Position numbers and translations under genes: made by a program
Notes under the pieces: generated by a model
Told to the model about the DNA's origin: nothing
What the model saw: the letters and a program-made list of their open reading frames with translations, nothing else
The model's database searches: none
In this document: piece by piece, positions 51,201 to 61,045 of the stretch
Layout of the letters: the number at the start of each line of letters is the position of its first letter
How positions within the stretch are numbered: position 1 is the first letter of the stretch
From: Notolepis coatsorum
Taxonomy: Eukaryota; Chordata; Actinopteri; Aulopiformes; Paralepididae
Length of the DNA: 64,000 bases
Direction of reading: 5' to 3'
Assembly (NCBI GenBank): GCA_963971535.1
Contig: CAXASK010002185.1
Location: 169,247 to 233,246 of the forward strand

Positions 51201-52327
51201 ACCGGTGGTCGCTCCTCCAGCTCCAGACCGACCCTGGCCCCCCAATCAGAGAGAGGGAGGCTGTTATGTGGCGAGGCGTGTGTTTGGATGAATGAATGAA
51301 TTATTTTATTTCGAATGTTTACAAATAAATAAACAAACAAATAATTTTTCGATTTTTTTTTTTTTACAAATAAACAAACGAAAAGGATAGGTTTGACCCC
51401 TAATTCAAATGTTTTTTCAAAACAATTAAAGTTTTCAAAATATAACAAACAAAAAAATTAATCAAAAATCTACAAAAACCGATCCAGAAAAGAACAAAAC
51501 AAGTTAAAGTTTGCAAGATAAAACAAACAAACAAAAAAAACAACAATCAACAAAAACTGTTCCTGAAAAGAACATAAGCCAACGTAGGAAAATCAAAAAT
51601 TCATCTGCAATACCAGAGTTTCATGGTAGAGAAAAACAGAGTGTAGGTTAAATTTTACTATAAGATTTTAGAACCCTGTTTTTAAACATCTTTTTAAACT
51701 TAAAAATACTCACTTATTTCATCCGGTATATTGTTCCAGAGTTTCACTCCTTTAACCGACACAGACGTACTTCTAAGTGTGGTTCGAGCTCTAGGCTGTT
51801 TCAATGTTGGGGGAGAGATGTTGGGGAGAGATGATGAAAAGATTGGCGACTAAAGTAATAATAATGCCAGTTCTGCCACCGTCTCCACGCCAACAGAACA
51901 TAATCCTTGAAACTTTTCAGTGAAAAGAAACTTCACGAAACGTCCACACGGTGGCACTATTGTCCTTTGGTACTAGTCGAGAAGCTTTGACTATATTATA
52001 TACACTTGAATACTGGTTTACTAAAAAGGCCAGCAATTCAGTGGACGTTGAACGTAAAGTGTACATTATTCAGGCGTGTAGATTATTTATTTATAAACCC
52101 TCGACCCTCGACCCCTCCTGGTTGAACCTTTGTGTTTGTGCCGCCGTGCTCAGGGCCAGGCGGGCGCCGGCGAGGAGGACGAGAAGCCGGCCTGGAGCGT
52201 GCTCCGAGACGACTTCATGATGGGCGCCGCCATGAAGGACTGGGACAAGGAGAGCGACGCGGAGGACGGCGACGCGGAGGAGACACCAGAGGCGGCGGCG
52301 GCCGTGGGGGACAGCGACTCGGACTGA
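41345..52327 (+). CDS. rrp15: Ribosomal RNA-processing protein 15, 5 exons
   Basis: Nucleolar Rrp15p-family protein needed for 60S pre-ribosome maturation. Exons: 41345-41399, 44893-45224, 45418-45515, 50622-50799, 52154-52327. All junctions are GT-AG and phases agree, giving 278 residues (human RRP15 is 282). Residues about 20-80 are an acidic Ser/Asp/Glu/Gly tract. The conserved core runs from [20 protein letters not shown] through [51 protein letters not shown] and [13 protein letters not shown]. The conserved C-terminal [20 protein letters not shown] ends in an acidic DSDSD. The start codon is supported by the promoter motifs and by the family N-terminus (MAA...). Intron 1 carries a Tudor/CCHC LINE; intron 3 carries an array of the exon-3 donor and several DNA elements. 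Confidence 0.95.
41606..41908 (+). pseudogene. Tudor-like domain frame at the 5' side of LINE ORF1
   Basis: The frame encodes about 100 residues. After [18 protein letters not shown] comes a Tudor-like stretch, [19 protein letters not shown], then [20 protein letters not shown] and MDVAALL. It aligns by eye with SMN-type Tudor domains (GD.C.A.W..DG..Y.A.I, then the V.F.GYGN.E pattern, then LL). Its aromatic-cage positions are only partly kept. The frame runs into the LINE-A insertion at 41905. It is followed beyond that insertion by an acidic Ser/Gly linker and the RNA-binding part of ORF1, so I read it as the N-terminal part of a LINE ORF1. A captured host exon is the alternative. Confidence 0.55.
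41905..42720 (-). mobile_element. LINE-A 3' part, reverse, inserted in the Tudor/CCHC LINE
   Basis: Starts with (GAAT)n and AAAACTTTATT on plus, the reversed LINE-A tail, and ends inside the RT C-terminal codons ([11 protein letters not shown] reversed near 42715). High identity to the 36.5-kb copy. It splits the older LINE between its Tudor part and the rest of ORF1. Confidence 0.9.
42803..43894 (+). pseudogene. LINE ORF1 (gag-like) with CCHC zinc knuckles, two overlapping parts
   Basis: Nucleic-acid-binding ORF1 of an I/Nimb-like LINE. Part one (42803-43231) has a charged N-terminus and an RRM-like stretch, [20 protein letters not shown], then [19 protein letters not shown] and a stop. Part two (43238-43894), in another phase, has the region [29 protein letters not shown] and [15 protein letters not shown], three zinc knuckles, then [11 protein letters not shown] stop between the parts breaks what is normally one protein. 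The basic/CCHC layout matches fish ORF1 proteins annotated as jockey-like nucleic-acid-binding proteins. Confidence 0.8.
44440..44724 (+). mobile_element. LINE-A 3' UTR and tail, rrp15 intron 1
   Basis: CGTCAAATGTATATACTC through ATTCTGCAATCTGTTAATAAAG and (CAAT)n. A strongly 5'-truncated copy about 170 bp upstream of rrp15 exon 2. Confidence 0.9.
45509..45578 (+). repeat. Start of the rrp15 donor-derived minisatellite
   Basis: The exon-3 end and donor (GCTACCAG|GTACTGTATTGTAT) are followed at once by copies reading ACCAGTTACTGTACTGT and ACCAGGTA. Units are about 19-20 bp. The array is then cut by the DNA element at 45579. Confidence 0.85.
45579..46647. mobile_element. DNA transposon, 14-bp TIR, in rrp15 intron 3
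   Basis: Ends TAGGGAGGTGTAGT (45579-45592) and ACTACACCTCCCTA (46634-46647) are exact inverted repeats. No long transposase frame. One exon-like stretch (46344-46401) opens with ATG, encodes [19 protein letters not shown] and ends in a good donor (G|GTAAGT). It could be a first exon of the element or chance. Target duplication not clear. Confidence 0.6.
46652..47139 (-). mobile_element. tRNA-derived SINE, reverse, 16-bp TSD
   Basis: Poly-T (reversed poly-A), CTCCCATCCCAATG and the family body lead to the reversed head at about 47110-47139. TACACCTCCCTATTGT is perfectly duplicated (46636-46651 and 47140-47155). The target lies in the right terminal repeat of the preceding DNA element, so the SINE is younger. 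Confidence 0.9.
47156..47272 (+). repeat. rrp15 donor-derived minisatellite, second segment
   Basis: Five or six units of ACCAGGTACTGTACTGTAT, each containing CAG|GTACTG as in the exon-3 donor. Confidence 0.9.
47273..48757. mobile_element. hAT-type element, non-coding, inside the minisatellite
   Basis: Ends TAGGGCTGGGCGATATGG and ATCGCCCAGCCCTA are inverted and nearly the same as those at 18405-19102. The flanking 8-mers (CCAGGTAC and TACTGTAC) are not the same, but both are minisatellite phases, so array slippage may have hidden a TSD. It contains a second element at 47895-48433. Confidence 0.75.
47895..48433. mobile_element. Second hAT-like MITE nested in the previous one
   Basis: Starts TAGTGCTGTCAATCGATTAA and ends with the inverted AACTTTGACAGCCTTA. 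The interior has GCGATTAATCGC and ACGCGTTAATACCGCG and a (CA)n run (48238-48280). The flanks are AT repeats, so the TSD is unclear. A related left end lies at about 1334-1400. Confidence 0.7.
48758..49199 (+). repeat. rrp15 donor-derived minisatellite, third segment
   Basis: About 20 units of ACCAGGTACTGTACTGTAT with higher-order variants (CCACGTACTG, CTATACTGTAT). The variants recur at about 96-bp spacing, for example 48831, 48931 and 49027. Confidence 0.92.
49200..49614. mobile_element. hAT-type MITE inside the minisatellite, 8-bp TSD
   Basis: Starts TAGGGCTGCACGATTTTGGG and ends with the inverted AATCGTTCAGCCCTA. GTACTGTA is duplicated exactly (49192-49199 and 49615-49622). No coding capacity. 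Confidence 0.88.
49615..49682 (+). repeat. rrp15 donor-derived minisatellite, last segment
   Basis: Three ACCAGGTACTGT units and one diverged unit close the array. Confidence 0.88.
49683..50621. other. Rest of rrp15 intron 3, nothing recognised
   Basis: AT-rich sequence with short open frames. It ends in the exon-4 acceptor (TTTGCCCTCAG). No element ends were noticed. Confidence 0.5.
51285..51800 (-). mobile_element. LINE 3' fragment, reverse, rrp15 intron 4
   Basis: Reversed, about 51720-51790 encodes [24 protein letters not shown], the typical C-terminal 'KLWN.(I/L)P' stretch of L2/CR1-group reverse transcriptases. A long A-rich 3' UTR with AAACAAACAAA repeats follows. Degraded. Confidence 0.55.
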
Positions 52328-52719
52328 GACAGACGGACCGAGCCTGTCCACGATAACAACGTGACTGTGTGTGTATGACGTGTCGCTGGACTCGCCCCAG
52401 AGAGAGAGAGAGAGAGAGAGAGAGAGCCTGTGTGCGGAACCTTTGTGTGCCTGCTGTGGACCTGGCCTGTTGTTCTTGATCCACGAGAGAAGAGGAGGTG
52501 AGGACACTACAGGCCCAGAGTGGAAGGTCTCTGCTGTCGTCTATCCACCCGTCGGTGTGGAGAGGAGCCAGGGTGTGTGTGTGGACGTCCTGTCCCTCCG
52601 TGGTGGCGATACTGTGGGGCACTGATCTGTCTTCGGTGTGTTGGGACTCTCCGATCGTGTGTCTCTCTGCTGAATGTCCATTCAAACTGTAAATAGACCT
52701 ATTTTGTAACCGGTTTAAA

Positions 52720-52725
52720 AATAAA
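52720..52725 (+). terminator. rrp15: rrp15 polyadenylation signal
   Basis: AATAAA 393 bases after the stop codon, within TTAAAAATAAACGAC. It is the first canonical hexamer downstream, giving a 3' UTR of about 400 bases. Confidence 0.75.
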
Positions 52726-52744
52726 CGACAGAAGTAAAAAGTAC

Positions 52745-54480
52745 CTTTTTGTTAACTCGGGTCCTTCATAGGGAAGAAGCCACGTTAGGTGTTTTAAATG
52801 ACAGAATATTTGTACAGAATATGTGTACACAGTATATTTACTCAGCATGTTGTTTCAAAGTCTCTGTGTACAGTATATTTACTCAGTCTGACGGATTACT
52901 TTTACTGTACAGCAGACGTCTTGGACCCCGTCTGGTTTTGAGTCATTGGCCAAAAAAACTATTAGTTATCGATCATAAATTGTTCACTGTTGTTCAAGGG
53001 ATCTAGCGTTCTTCTTCTTCAGTATTTCATAAATGACGAGAATGACGTTTTTCTGATGTTTTCCGAGTCTGTGATGATGATTTGTGACGAAAAGGAGCGG
53101 GAACAGAATGAAACGCCCCCATTATACTGACACACAGTTGGTCTGAAGGAGGGAAAGTGGTCGACGCACTCGATGCTAAATAATGAACCGACAAAGCCAT
53201 GATGACGACGTATATATGACATGTTCCCCACGCGTCGCCATTTGGTATCTGGGAGATATTCTCCTCCGATGCGGTAGTATCATATTTTTTAGCCCAGTTA
53301 TTATCGCTCCACCGGACAGGCCTGTCTTATATACTCCCTCCCCATCAGGGAATGTTGTCATGTGACATTAAACTCTCCGTGACCTCCGTGAGAGAGAGAG
53401 AGAGGAAACGTGTGAGGAGGCGGAGAGCGAGCCGCGGGCCAGCTGTGTCAGTGTGACGGTAGGAATAGCTGTCATACTGCACACAAACCTCTCCGTTTAA
53501 CGACACCCCCGCCCCCACCCAAAACCTCGCCTCCACCCAACGCCCCCCCCCCCGGTCGGCACGGCGATGTGTGTGGCGTCGACGGTTCCGCTGACTCGTC
53601 TCTTTCTCTTGTCTCTCCTCCTCTCTCTCCCCTCTCTCCCTCCCTCCCCGTCTGGCCGGCGTCGCCCCGGTAGGTACGGCGAGTGGAAATATTTGCCGAG
53701 AGCCTCCTTATCGCCCGTGAGGAGGAGAGAATGCTGCCGGCTCGTCTCGGGGGCCAGACCCTGTCTGCGCCGTGTGGTAGAGCGCCGCTCATTCGTCATG
53801 GCAACACCGTGGCCTGCCACTATGGAATGCTGCCGCCCGCCTCCTCCTGGCGCTGTTGACACACAGCTTGAGAATGGGCCCTATGTCATCTCATCCACTG
53901 CCTCTCTCTCTCCATCTCTGTCTCTCTCCATCTCTCTCTTTGCCTTTCTCTCTGTGTCTCTCTCTCTCTCGGTCTCTGGCCCCTCCTCCCACTGGTGACC
54001 GAGACCACCGTGAAGCCGTTAACACTCTTAGACGACATTGTCTCGGCGCGCCGCGCTCATTGACTCGGATACGCTTTGTTATTCCTCAAATACAACACGA
54101 GGTGCCACAGGGGATAATGTCTCAGTGGAAACAAAGCCACATTTCAGCGACTCACGAGTTCCGCAGTGAGACACGACGAGACGCCGGGGGTTACGATGAC
54201 AACAACATGTGAGGGGCGGCTCACATAACCGTCTACGTCGACGACAGTAGTAGACTAGACCGCATTATGTCACTCTTCATACATTGGGTGGTGGTGCCGA
54301 GGACACCGGTGTGACGTACAGCGGTGTGGTTGTGGCTGCTGTGTAGAGGTCACAGAACACCAACTGTTGTCTGACCTGTAGCACAGTGGGGGCGGGGCCT
54401 GAAGGTTCCAGAGGCGTGCTGCTTGTGATAGGAAGGTCACCACCGGTTCTATCCTCAGACCGGCAGGAAGATAATGTCCT
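52745..54480. other. Intergenic rrp15-tgfb2 side, no gene recognised
   Basis: Mixed-GC sequence with CT/GA-rich tracts (53380-53405, 53590-53650, 53890-53985). The open frames on both strands follow these simple repeats. It looks largely unique compared with its surroundings and could hold regulatory sequence, but no motif cluster convinced me. Confidence 0.45.
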
Positions 54481-54489
54481 CCCCTCCTG

Positions 54490-54645
54490 CCACGACGACT
54501 CCTGCTGAAGTGTCTCTGAGCAAGGCACTTAATGCGGCACATTGGCCAACTGTCGAAGATTGTCGTTTGTACCGGGCAGTTCTCCTGTGTGTGTGTGTGT
54601 CCCTCCCCTGGCATCTAGTGCCCCAGGTGATCGCTGTAAATAAAT
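54490..54645 (+). mobile_element. SINE-like 3' domain that seeds the minisatellite
   Basis: Contains GAGCAAGGCACTTAATGC and GATCGCTGTAAATAAATG, the conserved 3' domain style of fish SINEs. It leads directly into the first unit (GTGTTCTTAGTCTACTAGTC) of the array that follows. Confidence 0.5.
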
Positions 54646-57600
54646 GTGTTCTTAGTCTACTAGTCTGGTTAAATAAGAATGTGTTCTTACTAGTCTGGTT
54701 AAATAAGAATGTTCTTACTAGTCTGGTTAAATAAGAATGTTCTTACTAGTCTGGTTAAATAAGAATGTGTTCTTAGTAGTCTGGTTAAATAAGAATGTGT
54801 TCTTAGTCTACTAGTCTGGTTAAATAAGAATGTGTTCTTACTAGTCTGGTTAAATAAGAATGTGTTCTTACTAGTCTGGTTAAATAAGAATGTGTTCTTA
54901 GTCTACTAGTCTGGTTAAATAAGAATGTGTTCTTACTAGTCTGGTTAAATAAGAATGTTCTTACTAGTCTGGTTAAATAAGAATGTTCTTACTAGTCTGG
55001 TTAAATAAGAATGTGTTCTTAGTAGTCTGGTTAAATAAGAATGTGTTCTTAGTCTACTAGTCTGGTTAAATAAGAATGTGTTCTTACTAGTCTGGTTAAA
55101 TAAGAATGTTCTTAATAGTCTGGTTAAATAAGAATGTGTTCTTAGTCTACTAGTCTGGTTAAATAAGAATGTGTTCTTAGTCTACTAGTCTGGTTAAATA
55201 AGAATGTGTTCTTACTAGTCTGGTTAAATAAGAATGTGTTCTTACTAGTCTGGTTAAATAAGAATGTGTTCTTAGTCTACTAGTCTGGTTAAATAAGAAT
55301 GTGTTCTTACTAGTCTGGTTAAATAAGAATGTTCTTACTAGTCTGGTTAAATAAGAATGTGTTCTTACTGGTCTGGTTAAATAAGAATGTTCTTACTAGT
55401 CTGGTTAAATAAGATGTGTTCTTAGTCTACTAGTCTGGTTAAATAAGAATGTGTTCTTACTAGCCTGGTTAAATAAGAATGTGTTCTTACTAGTCTGGTT
55501 AAATAAGAATGTGTTCTTACTAGTCTGGTTAAATAAGAATGTGTTCTTAGTCTACTAGTCTGGTTAAATAATAATGTGTTCTTACTAGTCTGGTTAAATA
55601 AGAATGTGTTCTTAGTCTACTAGTCTGGTTAAATAAGAATGTGTTCTTACTAGTCTGGTTAAATAAGAATGTTCTTACTAGTCTGGTTAAATAAGAATGT
55701 GTTCTTACTAGTCTGGTTAAATAAGAATGTTCTTACTAGTCTGGTTAAATAAGAATGTGTTCTTACTAGTCTGGTTAAATAAGAATGTGTTCTTAGTCTA
55801 CTAGTCTGGTTAAATAAGAATGTGTTCTTACTAGTCTGGTTAAATAAGAATGTTCTTACTAGTCTGGTTAAATAAGAATGTGTTCTTACTAGTCTGGTTA
55901 AATAAGAATGTGTTCTTAACTTCTTACTAGTCTGGTTAAATAAGAATGTGTTCTTACTAGTCTGGTTAAATAAGAATGTTCTTACTAGTCTGGTTAAATA
56001 AGAATGTTCTTACTAGTCTGGTTAAATAAGAATGTTCTTACTAGTCTGGTTAAATAAGAATGTGTTCTTAGTAGTCTGGTTAAATAAGAATGTGTTCTTA
56101 GTCTACTAGTCTGGTTAAATAAGAATGTGTTCTTACTAGTCTGGTTAAATAAGAATGTGTTCTTACTAGTCTGGTTAAATAAGAATGTGTTCTTAGTCTA
56201 CTAGTCTGGTTAAATAAGAATGTGTTCTTACTAGTCTGGTTAAATAAGAATGTTCTTACTAGTCTGGTTAAATAAGAATGTTCTTACTAGTCTGGTTAAA
56301 TAAGAATGTGTTCTTAGTAGTCTGGTTAAATAAGAATGTGTTCTTAGTCTACTAGTCTGGTTAAATAAGAATGTGTTCTTACTAGTCTGGTTAAATAAGA
56401 ATGTTCTTAATAGTCTGGTTAAATAAGAATGTGTTCTTAGTCTACTAGTCTGGTTAAATAAGAATGTGTTCTTAGTCTACTAGTCTGGTTAAATAAGAAT
56501 GTGTTCTTACTAGTCTGGTTAAATAAGAATGTGTTCTTACTAGTCTGGTTAAATAAGAATGTGTTCTTAGTCTACTAGTCTGGTTAAATAAGAATGTGTT
56601 CTTACTAGTCTGGTTAAATAAGAATGTTCTTACTAGTCTGGTTAAATAAGAATGTGTTCTTACTGGTCTGGTTAAATAAGAATGTTCTTACTAGTCTGGT
56701 TAAATAAGATGTGTTCTTAGTCTACTAGTCTGGTTAAATAAGAATGTGTTCTTACTAGCCTGGTTAAATAAGAATGTGTTCTTACTAGTCTGGTTAAATA
56801 AGAATGTGTTCTTACTAGTCTGGTTAAATAAGAATGTGTTCTTAGTCTACTAGTCTGGTTAAATAATAATGTGTTCTTACTAGTCTGGTTAAATAAGAAT
56901 GTGTTCTTAGTCTACTAGTCTGGTTAAATAAGAATGTGTTCTTACTAGTCTGGTTAAATAAGAATGTTCTTACTAGTCTGGTTAAATAAGAATGTGTTCT
57001 TACTAGTCTGGTTAAATAAGAATGTTCTTACTAGTCTGGTTAAATAAGAATGTGTTCTTACTAGTCTGGTTAAATAAGAATGTGTTCTTAGTCTACTAGT
57101 CTGGTTAAATAAGAATGTGTTCTTACTAGTCTGGTTAAATAAGAATGTTCTTACTAGTCTGGTTAAATAAGAATGTGTTCTTACTAGTCTGGTTAAATAA
57201 GAATGTGTTCTTAACTTCTTACTAGTCTGGTTAAATAAGAATGTGTTCGTACTAGTCTGGTTAAATAAGAATGTTCTTACTAGTCTGGTTAAATAAGAAT
57301 GTTCTTACTAGTCTGGTTAAATAAGAATGTTCTTACTAGTCTGGTTAAATAAGAATGTGTTCTTACTAGTCTGGTTAAATAAGAATGTTCTTACTAGTCT
57401 GGTTAAATAAGAATGTGTTCTTACTAGTCTGGTTAAATAAGAATGTGTTCTTACTAGTCTGGTTAAATAAGAATGTGTTCTTACTAGTCTGGTTAAATAA
57501 GAATGTGTTCTTACTAGTCTGGTTAAATAAGAATGTGTTCTTACTAGTCTGGTTAAATAAGAATGTGTTCTTACTAGTCTGGTTAAATAAGAATGTTCTT

Positions 57601-57659
57601 ACTAGTCTGGTTAAATAAGAATGTTCTTACTAGTCTGGTTAAATAAGAATGTGTTCTTA
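54646..57659. repeat. 3-kb minisatellite, ~30-bp unit, ~100 copies, with 1295-bp higher-order duplication
   Basis: The unit is TAGTCTGGTTAAATAAGAA plus TGTGTTCTTAC, with variants lacking GT (28 bp) or with GTCTACTAG (38 bp). Each unit holds two dyads, TAAGAA/TTCTTA and ACTAGT. Rare variants recur exactly 1295 bp apart: TTACTGGTCTGG (55366, 56661), AAGATGTGTTC (55411, 56706), AAATAATAATG (55566, 56861) and TTCTTAACTTCTT (55914, 57209). The frames that run through it are not genes. Confidence 0.95.
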
Positions 57660-58020
57660 GGGGTGTAACGATTTGAACCCACTTCGATTAGATTACGATT
57701 ATTCAGGCAACGATTCAATGCATCATGAAATATCTTCATTTGACCATGATTCGATTCGATAAATATTCGATCAGTTTATTCCCCCAAAAAAGTTGAATAC
57801 ACAAATGTGCCTGCAGGGGGAACGGATTCACTCAGCATGAATGGACTATAGTACGGTAGGTCAATAGTAGGCAGTGTTGGGCAAGTTACTTAAAAAAAGT
57901 AACTAGTTACAGTTACTATTTACTTCTTCCAAAAAGTAACTAAATTACTTACTCAGTTACAAATTATAAAAGTAACTAGTTACTTCAGAAAGTAACTATT
58001 GTGTTACTTTCAAGTAAATT
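57660..58020. mobile_element. Two DNA-element ends
   Basis: About 57660-57790 begins AGGGGTGTAACGATT, a hAT-like end; its partner end was not found. About 57872-58020 is the common fish repeat with GTGTTGGGCAAGTTACTT and AAAGTAACTAGTTACTT motifs. Confidence 0.5.
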
Positions 58021-58262
58021 CTTAACATAAACAACGTACACAAATCTAAACTATTTGAATGTTGCTGTGGGACAAAGTGAGACTAGCCTCCAATCAAATG
58101 CCATGTATGTAGATATTATAATTACTATATTTATATAGTGGATCATACAAATACAAACAATAGATGTTTTGGAACTTTTTATGTATTGCCCCTCAACAGG
58201 CCACAACTGGGCAACATTAAATTATGCTTGAATATACCAAAAATAAATAACAAATATATAGT

Positions 58263-58545
58263 GATTGATTGATTGAACATTTTATTTAACAGATTGCAGA
58301 ATGGGTACAGTACAGTACAGCTCAATACACACAATTGTTAAGGGGATGCAGACCAGAGAAAGACTTCCGTCTTGTTTACATCAGGGTCCCCCATTTTCAA
58401 TTCATAATGACATTTATGAGTATGACATACACAACATACAGATATAAGAATCTAATCTAATCATCTACTAATCTAATCATGCCATTTAAGACATACATGA
58501 CATACAGATACAGTATACACTCTTTGTAGTGCAAATAAAACAAAA
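58263..58545 (-). mobile_element. LINE-A 3' tail, reverse
   Basis: GATTGATTGATTGAACATTT, AGATTGCAGAATGGGTACAG and GGGTCCCCCATTTTCAATTC are the reversed LINE-A 3' UTR, with local rearrangement (a CTAATCTAATCAT repeat at about 58450-58485). Confidence 0.85.
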
Positions 58546-58549
58546 AAAC

Positions 58550-59395
58550 GTGTGTGTCTCTCACTCTCTTTCTGTATCTAGTTCTCTCTCTCTCTGAGCA
58601 CCTGAAGACTGTTATTAAACCAGGAAGTGCAGCACTATGTTGATAAGGCTGTCAGCAGTAGAGCCTCCACGACTGTAGTGCCCTGCGCTGCAACACAACA
58701 AACACAAGAGTGAACAAAGAACGCTCATGGACCCGTCTCTCGTTGACTGTGTGTTCTTAGTCTACTTGCTTGGTTAAATAAGAATGGTCCTCATTCGTGA
58801 ACAGACTTACCTGAAAAGTTACGAGCAAATTTCATCATAACTCGACTTACAAGCTTTTCGTGGCGATTTCGGCATTCTCCAACGGTTCCTTCTCTGGGAT
58901 TTGCTCGTAGCTAAGAGCAGGATTTACGGAAAGTGCGGAAAAGCAGTCGTAAGTCGGACAGACTGGTGTGCGCCGTGTTCCTAACTTAATTCAGGAGAAA
59001 TCATGGCGATTGCGTTCATGCCGATTGTATAGACGTCCATTTATAATTACAATAATAAATTCGACAATATTTGTATCATTATTAAAAAATAACGTTTTAC
59101 ATTTATAGTCATGCCTCAACGATCGGCATTGTGATGTCCGAAAATAAATAAAAGCCCTACAATCACTGCAAACAAATGACACTGAATACATACAGTACAT
59201 AAATAAATAAGACCTAAACTCAATCGTGAGGATATAAATATAGTGGAATAGAATGGACACCTTTACAGCAGGTCCAGAGAGGCTGTTGCAGGGTCACTGG
59301 GATCATGGCGGATGGGCTCTACACCCCCCCCCCCCCCCCCCCTCTCTCCCGCACCCACAGACACATGTACACAGTGCACTCACACACATTTTCTA
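58550..59395. other. Intergenic, no gene recognised
   Basis: A single diverged unit of the 54.6-57.7-kb minisatellite lies at about 58748-58786 (TGTGTTCTTAGTCTACTTGC, TTGGTTAAATAAGAATG). A poly-C run lies at about 59323-59342. Nothing else was recognised. Confidence 0.5.
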
Positions 59396-59409
59396 GATGA
59401 AATATAGCC

Positions 59410-60622
59410 ACTTCTGGTGGAGGAGAGGGCTTTCTGTGTGGATGTTACTGAGCTCTGGTAGGAGGAGAGGGCTTTCTGTGTGGATGTTACTGAGCTCTGG
59501 TGGAGGAGAGGGCTTTCTGTGTGGATGTTACTGAGCTCTGGTGGAGGAGAGGGCTTTCTGTGTGGATGTTACTGAGCTCAGGTAGGAGGAGAGGGCTTTC
59601 TGTGTGGATGTTACTGAGCTCTGGTGGAGGAGAGGGCTTTCTGTGTGGATGTTACTGAGCTCTGGTGGAGGAGAGGGCTTTCTGTGTGGATGTTACTGAG
59701 CTCTGGTAGGAGGAGAGGGCTTTCTGTGTGGATGTTACTGAGCTCTGGTAGGAGGAGAGGGCTTTCTGTGTGGATGTTACTGAGCTCTGGTAGGAGGAGA
59801 GGGCTTTCTGTGTGGATGTTACTGAGCTCTGGTGGAGGAGAGGGCTTTCTGTGTGGATGTTACTGAGCTCTGGTAGGAGGAGAGGGCTTTCTGTGTGGAT
59901 GTTACTGAGCTCTGGTAGGAGGAGAGGGCTTTCTGTGTGGATGTTACTGAGCTCTGGTAGGAGGAGAGGGCTTTCTGTGTGGATGTTACTGAGCTCAGGT
60001 AGGAGGAGAGGGCTTTCTGTGTGGATGTTACTGAGCTCTGGTGGAGGAGAGGGCTTTCTGTGTGGATGTTACTGAGCTCTGGTGGAGGAGAGGGCTTTCT
60101 GTGTGGATGTTACTGAGCTCTGATAGGAGGAGAGGGCTTTCTGTGTGGATGTTACTGAGCTCTGGTGGAGGAGAGGGCTTTCTGTGTGGATGTTACTGAG
60201 CTCTGGTAGGAGGAGAGGGCTTTCTGTGTGGATGTTACTGAGCTCTGGTGGGAGGAGAGGGCTTTCTGTGTGGATGTTACTGAGCTCTGGTAGGAGGAGA
60301 GGGCTTTCTGTGTGGATGTTACTGAGCTCTGGTAGGAGGAGAGGGCTTTCTGTGTGGATGTTACTGAGCTCAGGTAGGAGGAGAGGGCTTTCTGTGTGGA
60401 TGTTACTGAGCTCAGGTAGGAGGAGAGGGCTTTCTGTGTGGATGTTACTGAGCTCTGGTGGAGGAGAGGGCTTTCTGTGTGGATGTTACTGAGCTCTGGT
60501 AGGAGGAGAGGGCTTTCTGTGTGGATGTTACTGAGCTCTGGTGGAGGAGAGGGCTTTCTGTGTGGATGTTACTGAGCTCTGGTAGGAGGAGAGGGCTTTC
60601 TGTGTGGATGTTACTGAGCTCG
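59410..60622. repeat. 41-43-bp minisatellite, ~29 copies
   Basis: The unit is GGAGAGGGCTTTCTGTGTGG plus ATGTTACTGAGCTCTGGTAG. Two length types are interleaved (GGTGGAGG 41 bp, GGTAGGAGG 42 bp, one GGTGGGAGG). Some copies carry CTCAGG for CTCTGG, and one TGATAGG variant is seen near 60121. Frames through it are artefacts. Confidence 0.95.
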
Positions 60623-60629
60623 CGTTCAC

Positions 60630-60988
60630 AGTTGTGCTGAGCAGGTGTTGGGAGTAACTGCCCCAGCATAGCTACCCTGATCCCCCCCCCCCCCACACAC
60701 ACACACATACACACACACACACACAAGCGTGCACGTGCGTGCGCCCACACCTCTGCCGGCCTTATAATACATGTGTCTGTGTTGGTACTGATTTAGTGAC
60801 AACATCTGGTTTACACCAGAGGGTTTTCAGAGGGCCTGTCACCACTGATGGATGGCTGGCTTTGGTTGGGTAGAGGCGGAGAGGGAGAGGGAGAGGGAAG
60901 GCAGGGACGGCCTTGGCAAATGATGAAAAAAATTGGGATTTTCTTAGGAGTGTTGATGTAAATCACCCTGGCATACGCAGGGAGGTGG

Positions 60989-61045
<57 letters not shown>

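Noticed and set aside
53567-53998. 143-codon frame with a signal-peptide-like start
   Set aside because: It depends on CT-rich simple repeats, shows no domain, and overlapping frames on the other strand are equally open.
57385-57618. Repeat protein of the type NKNVFLLVWL
   Set aside because: One phase of the 30-bp minisatellite with no start or splice context.
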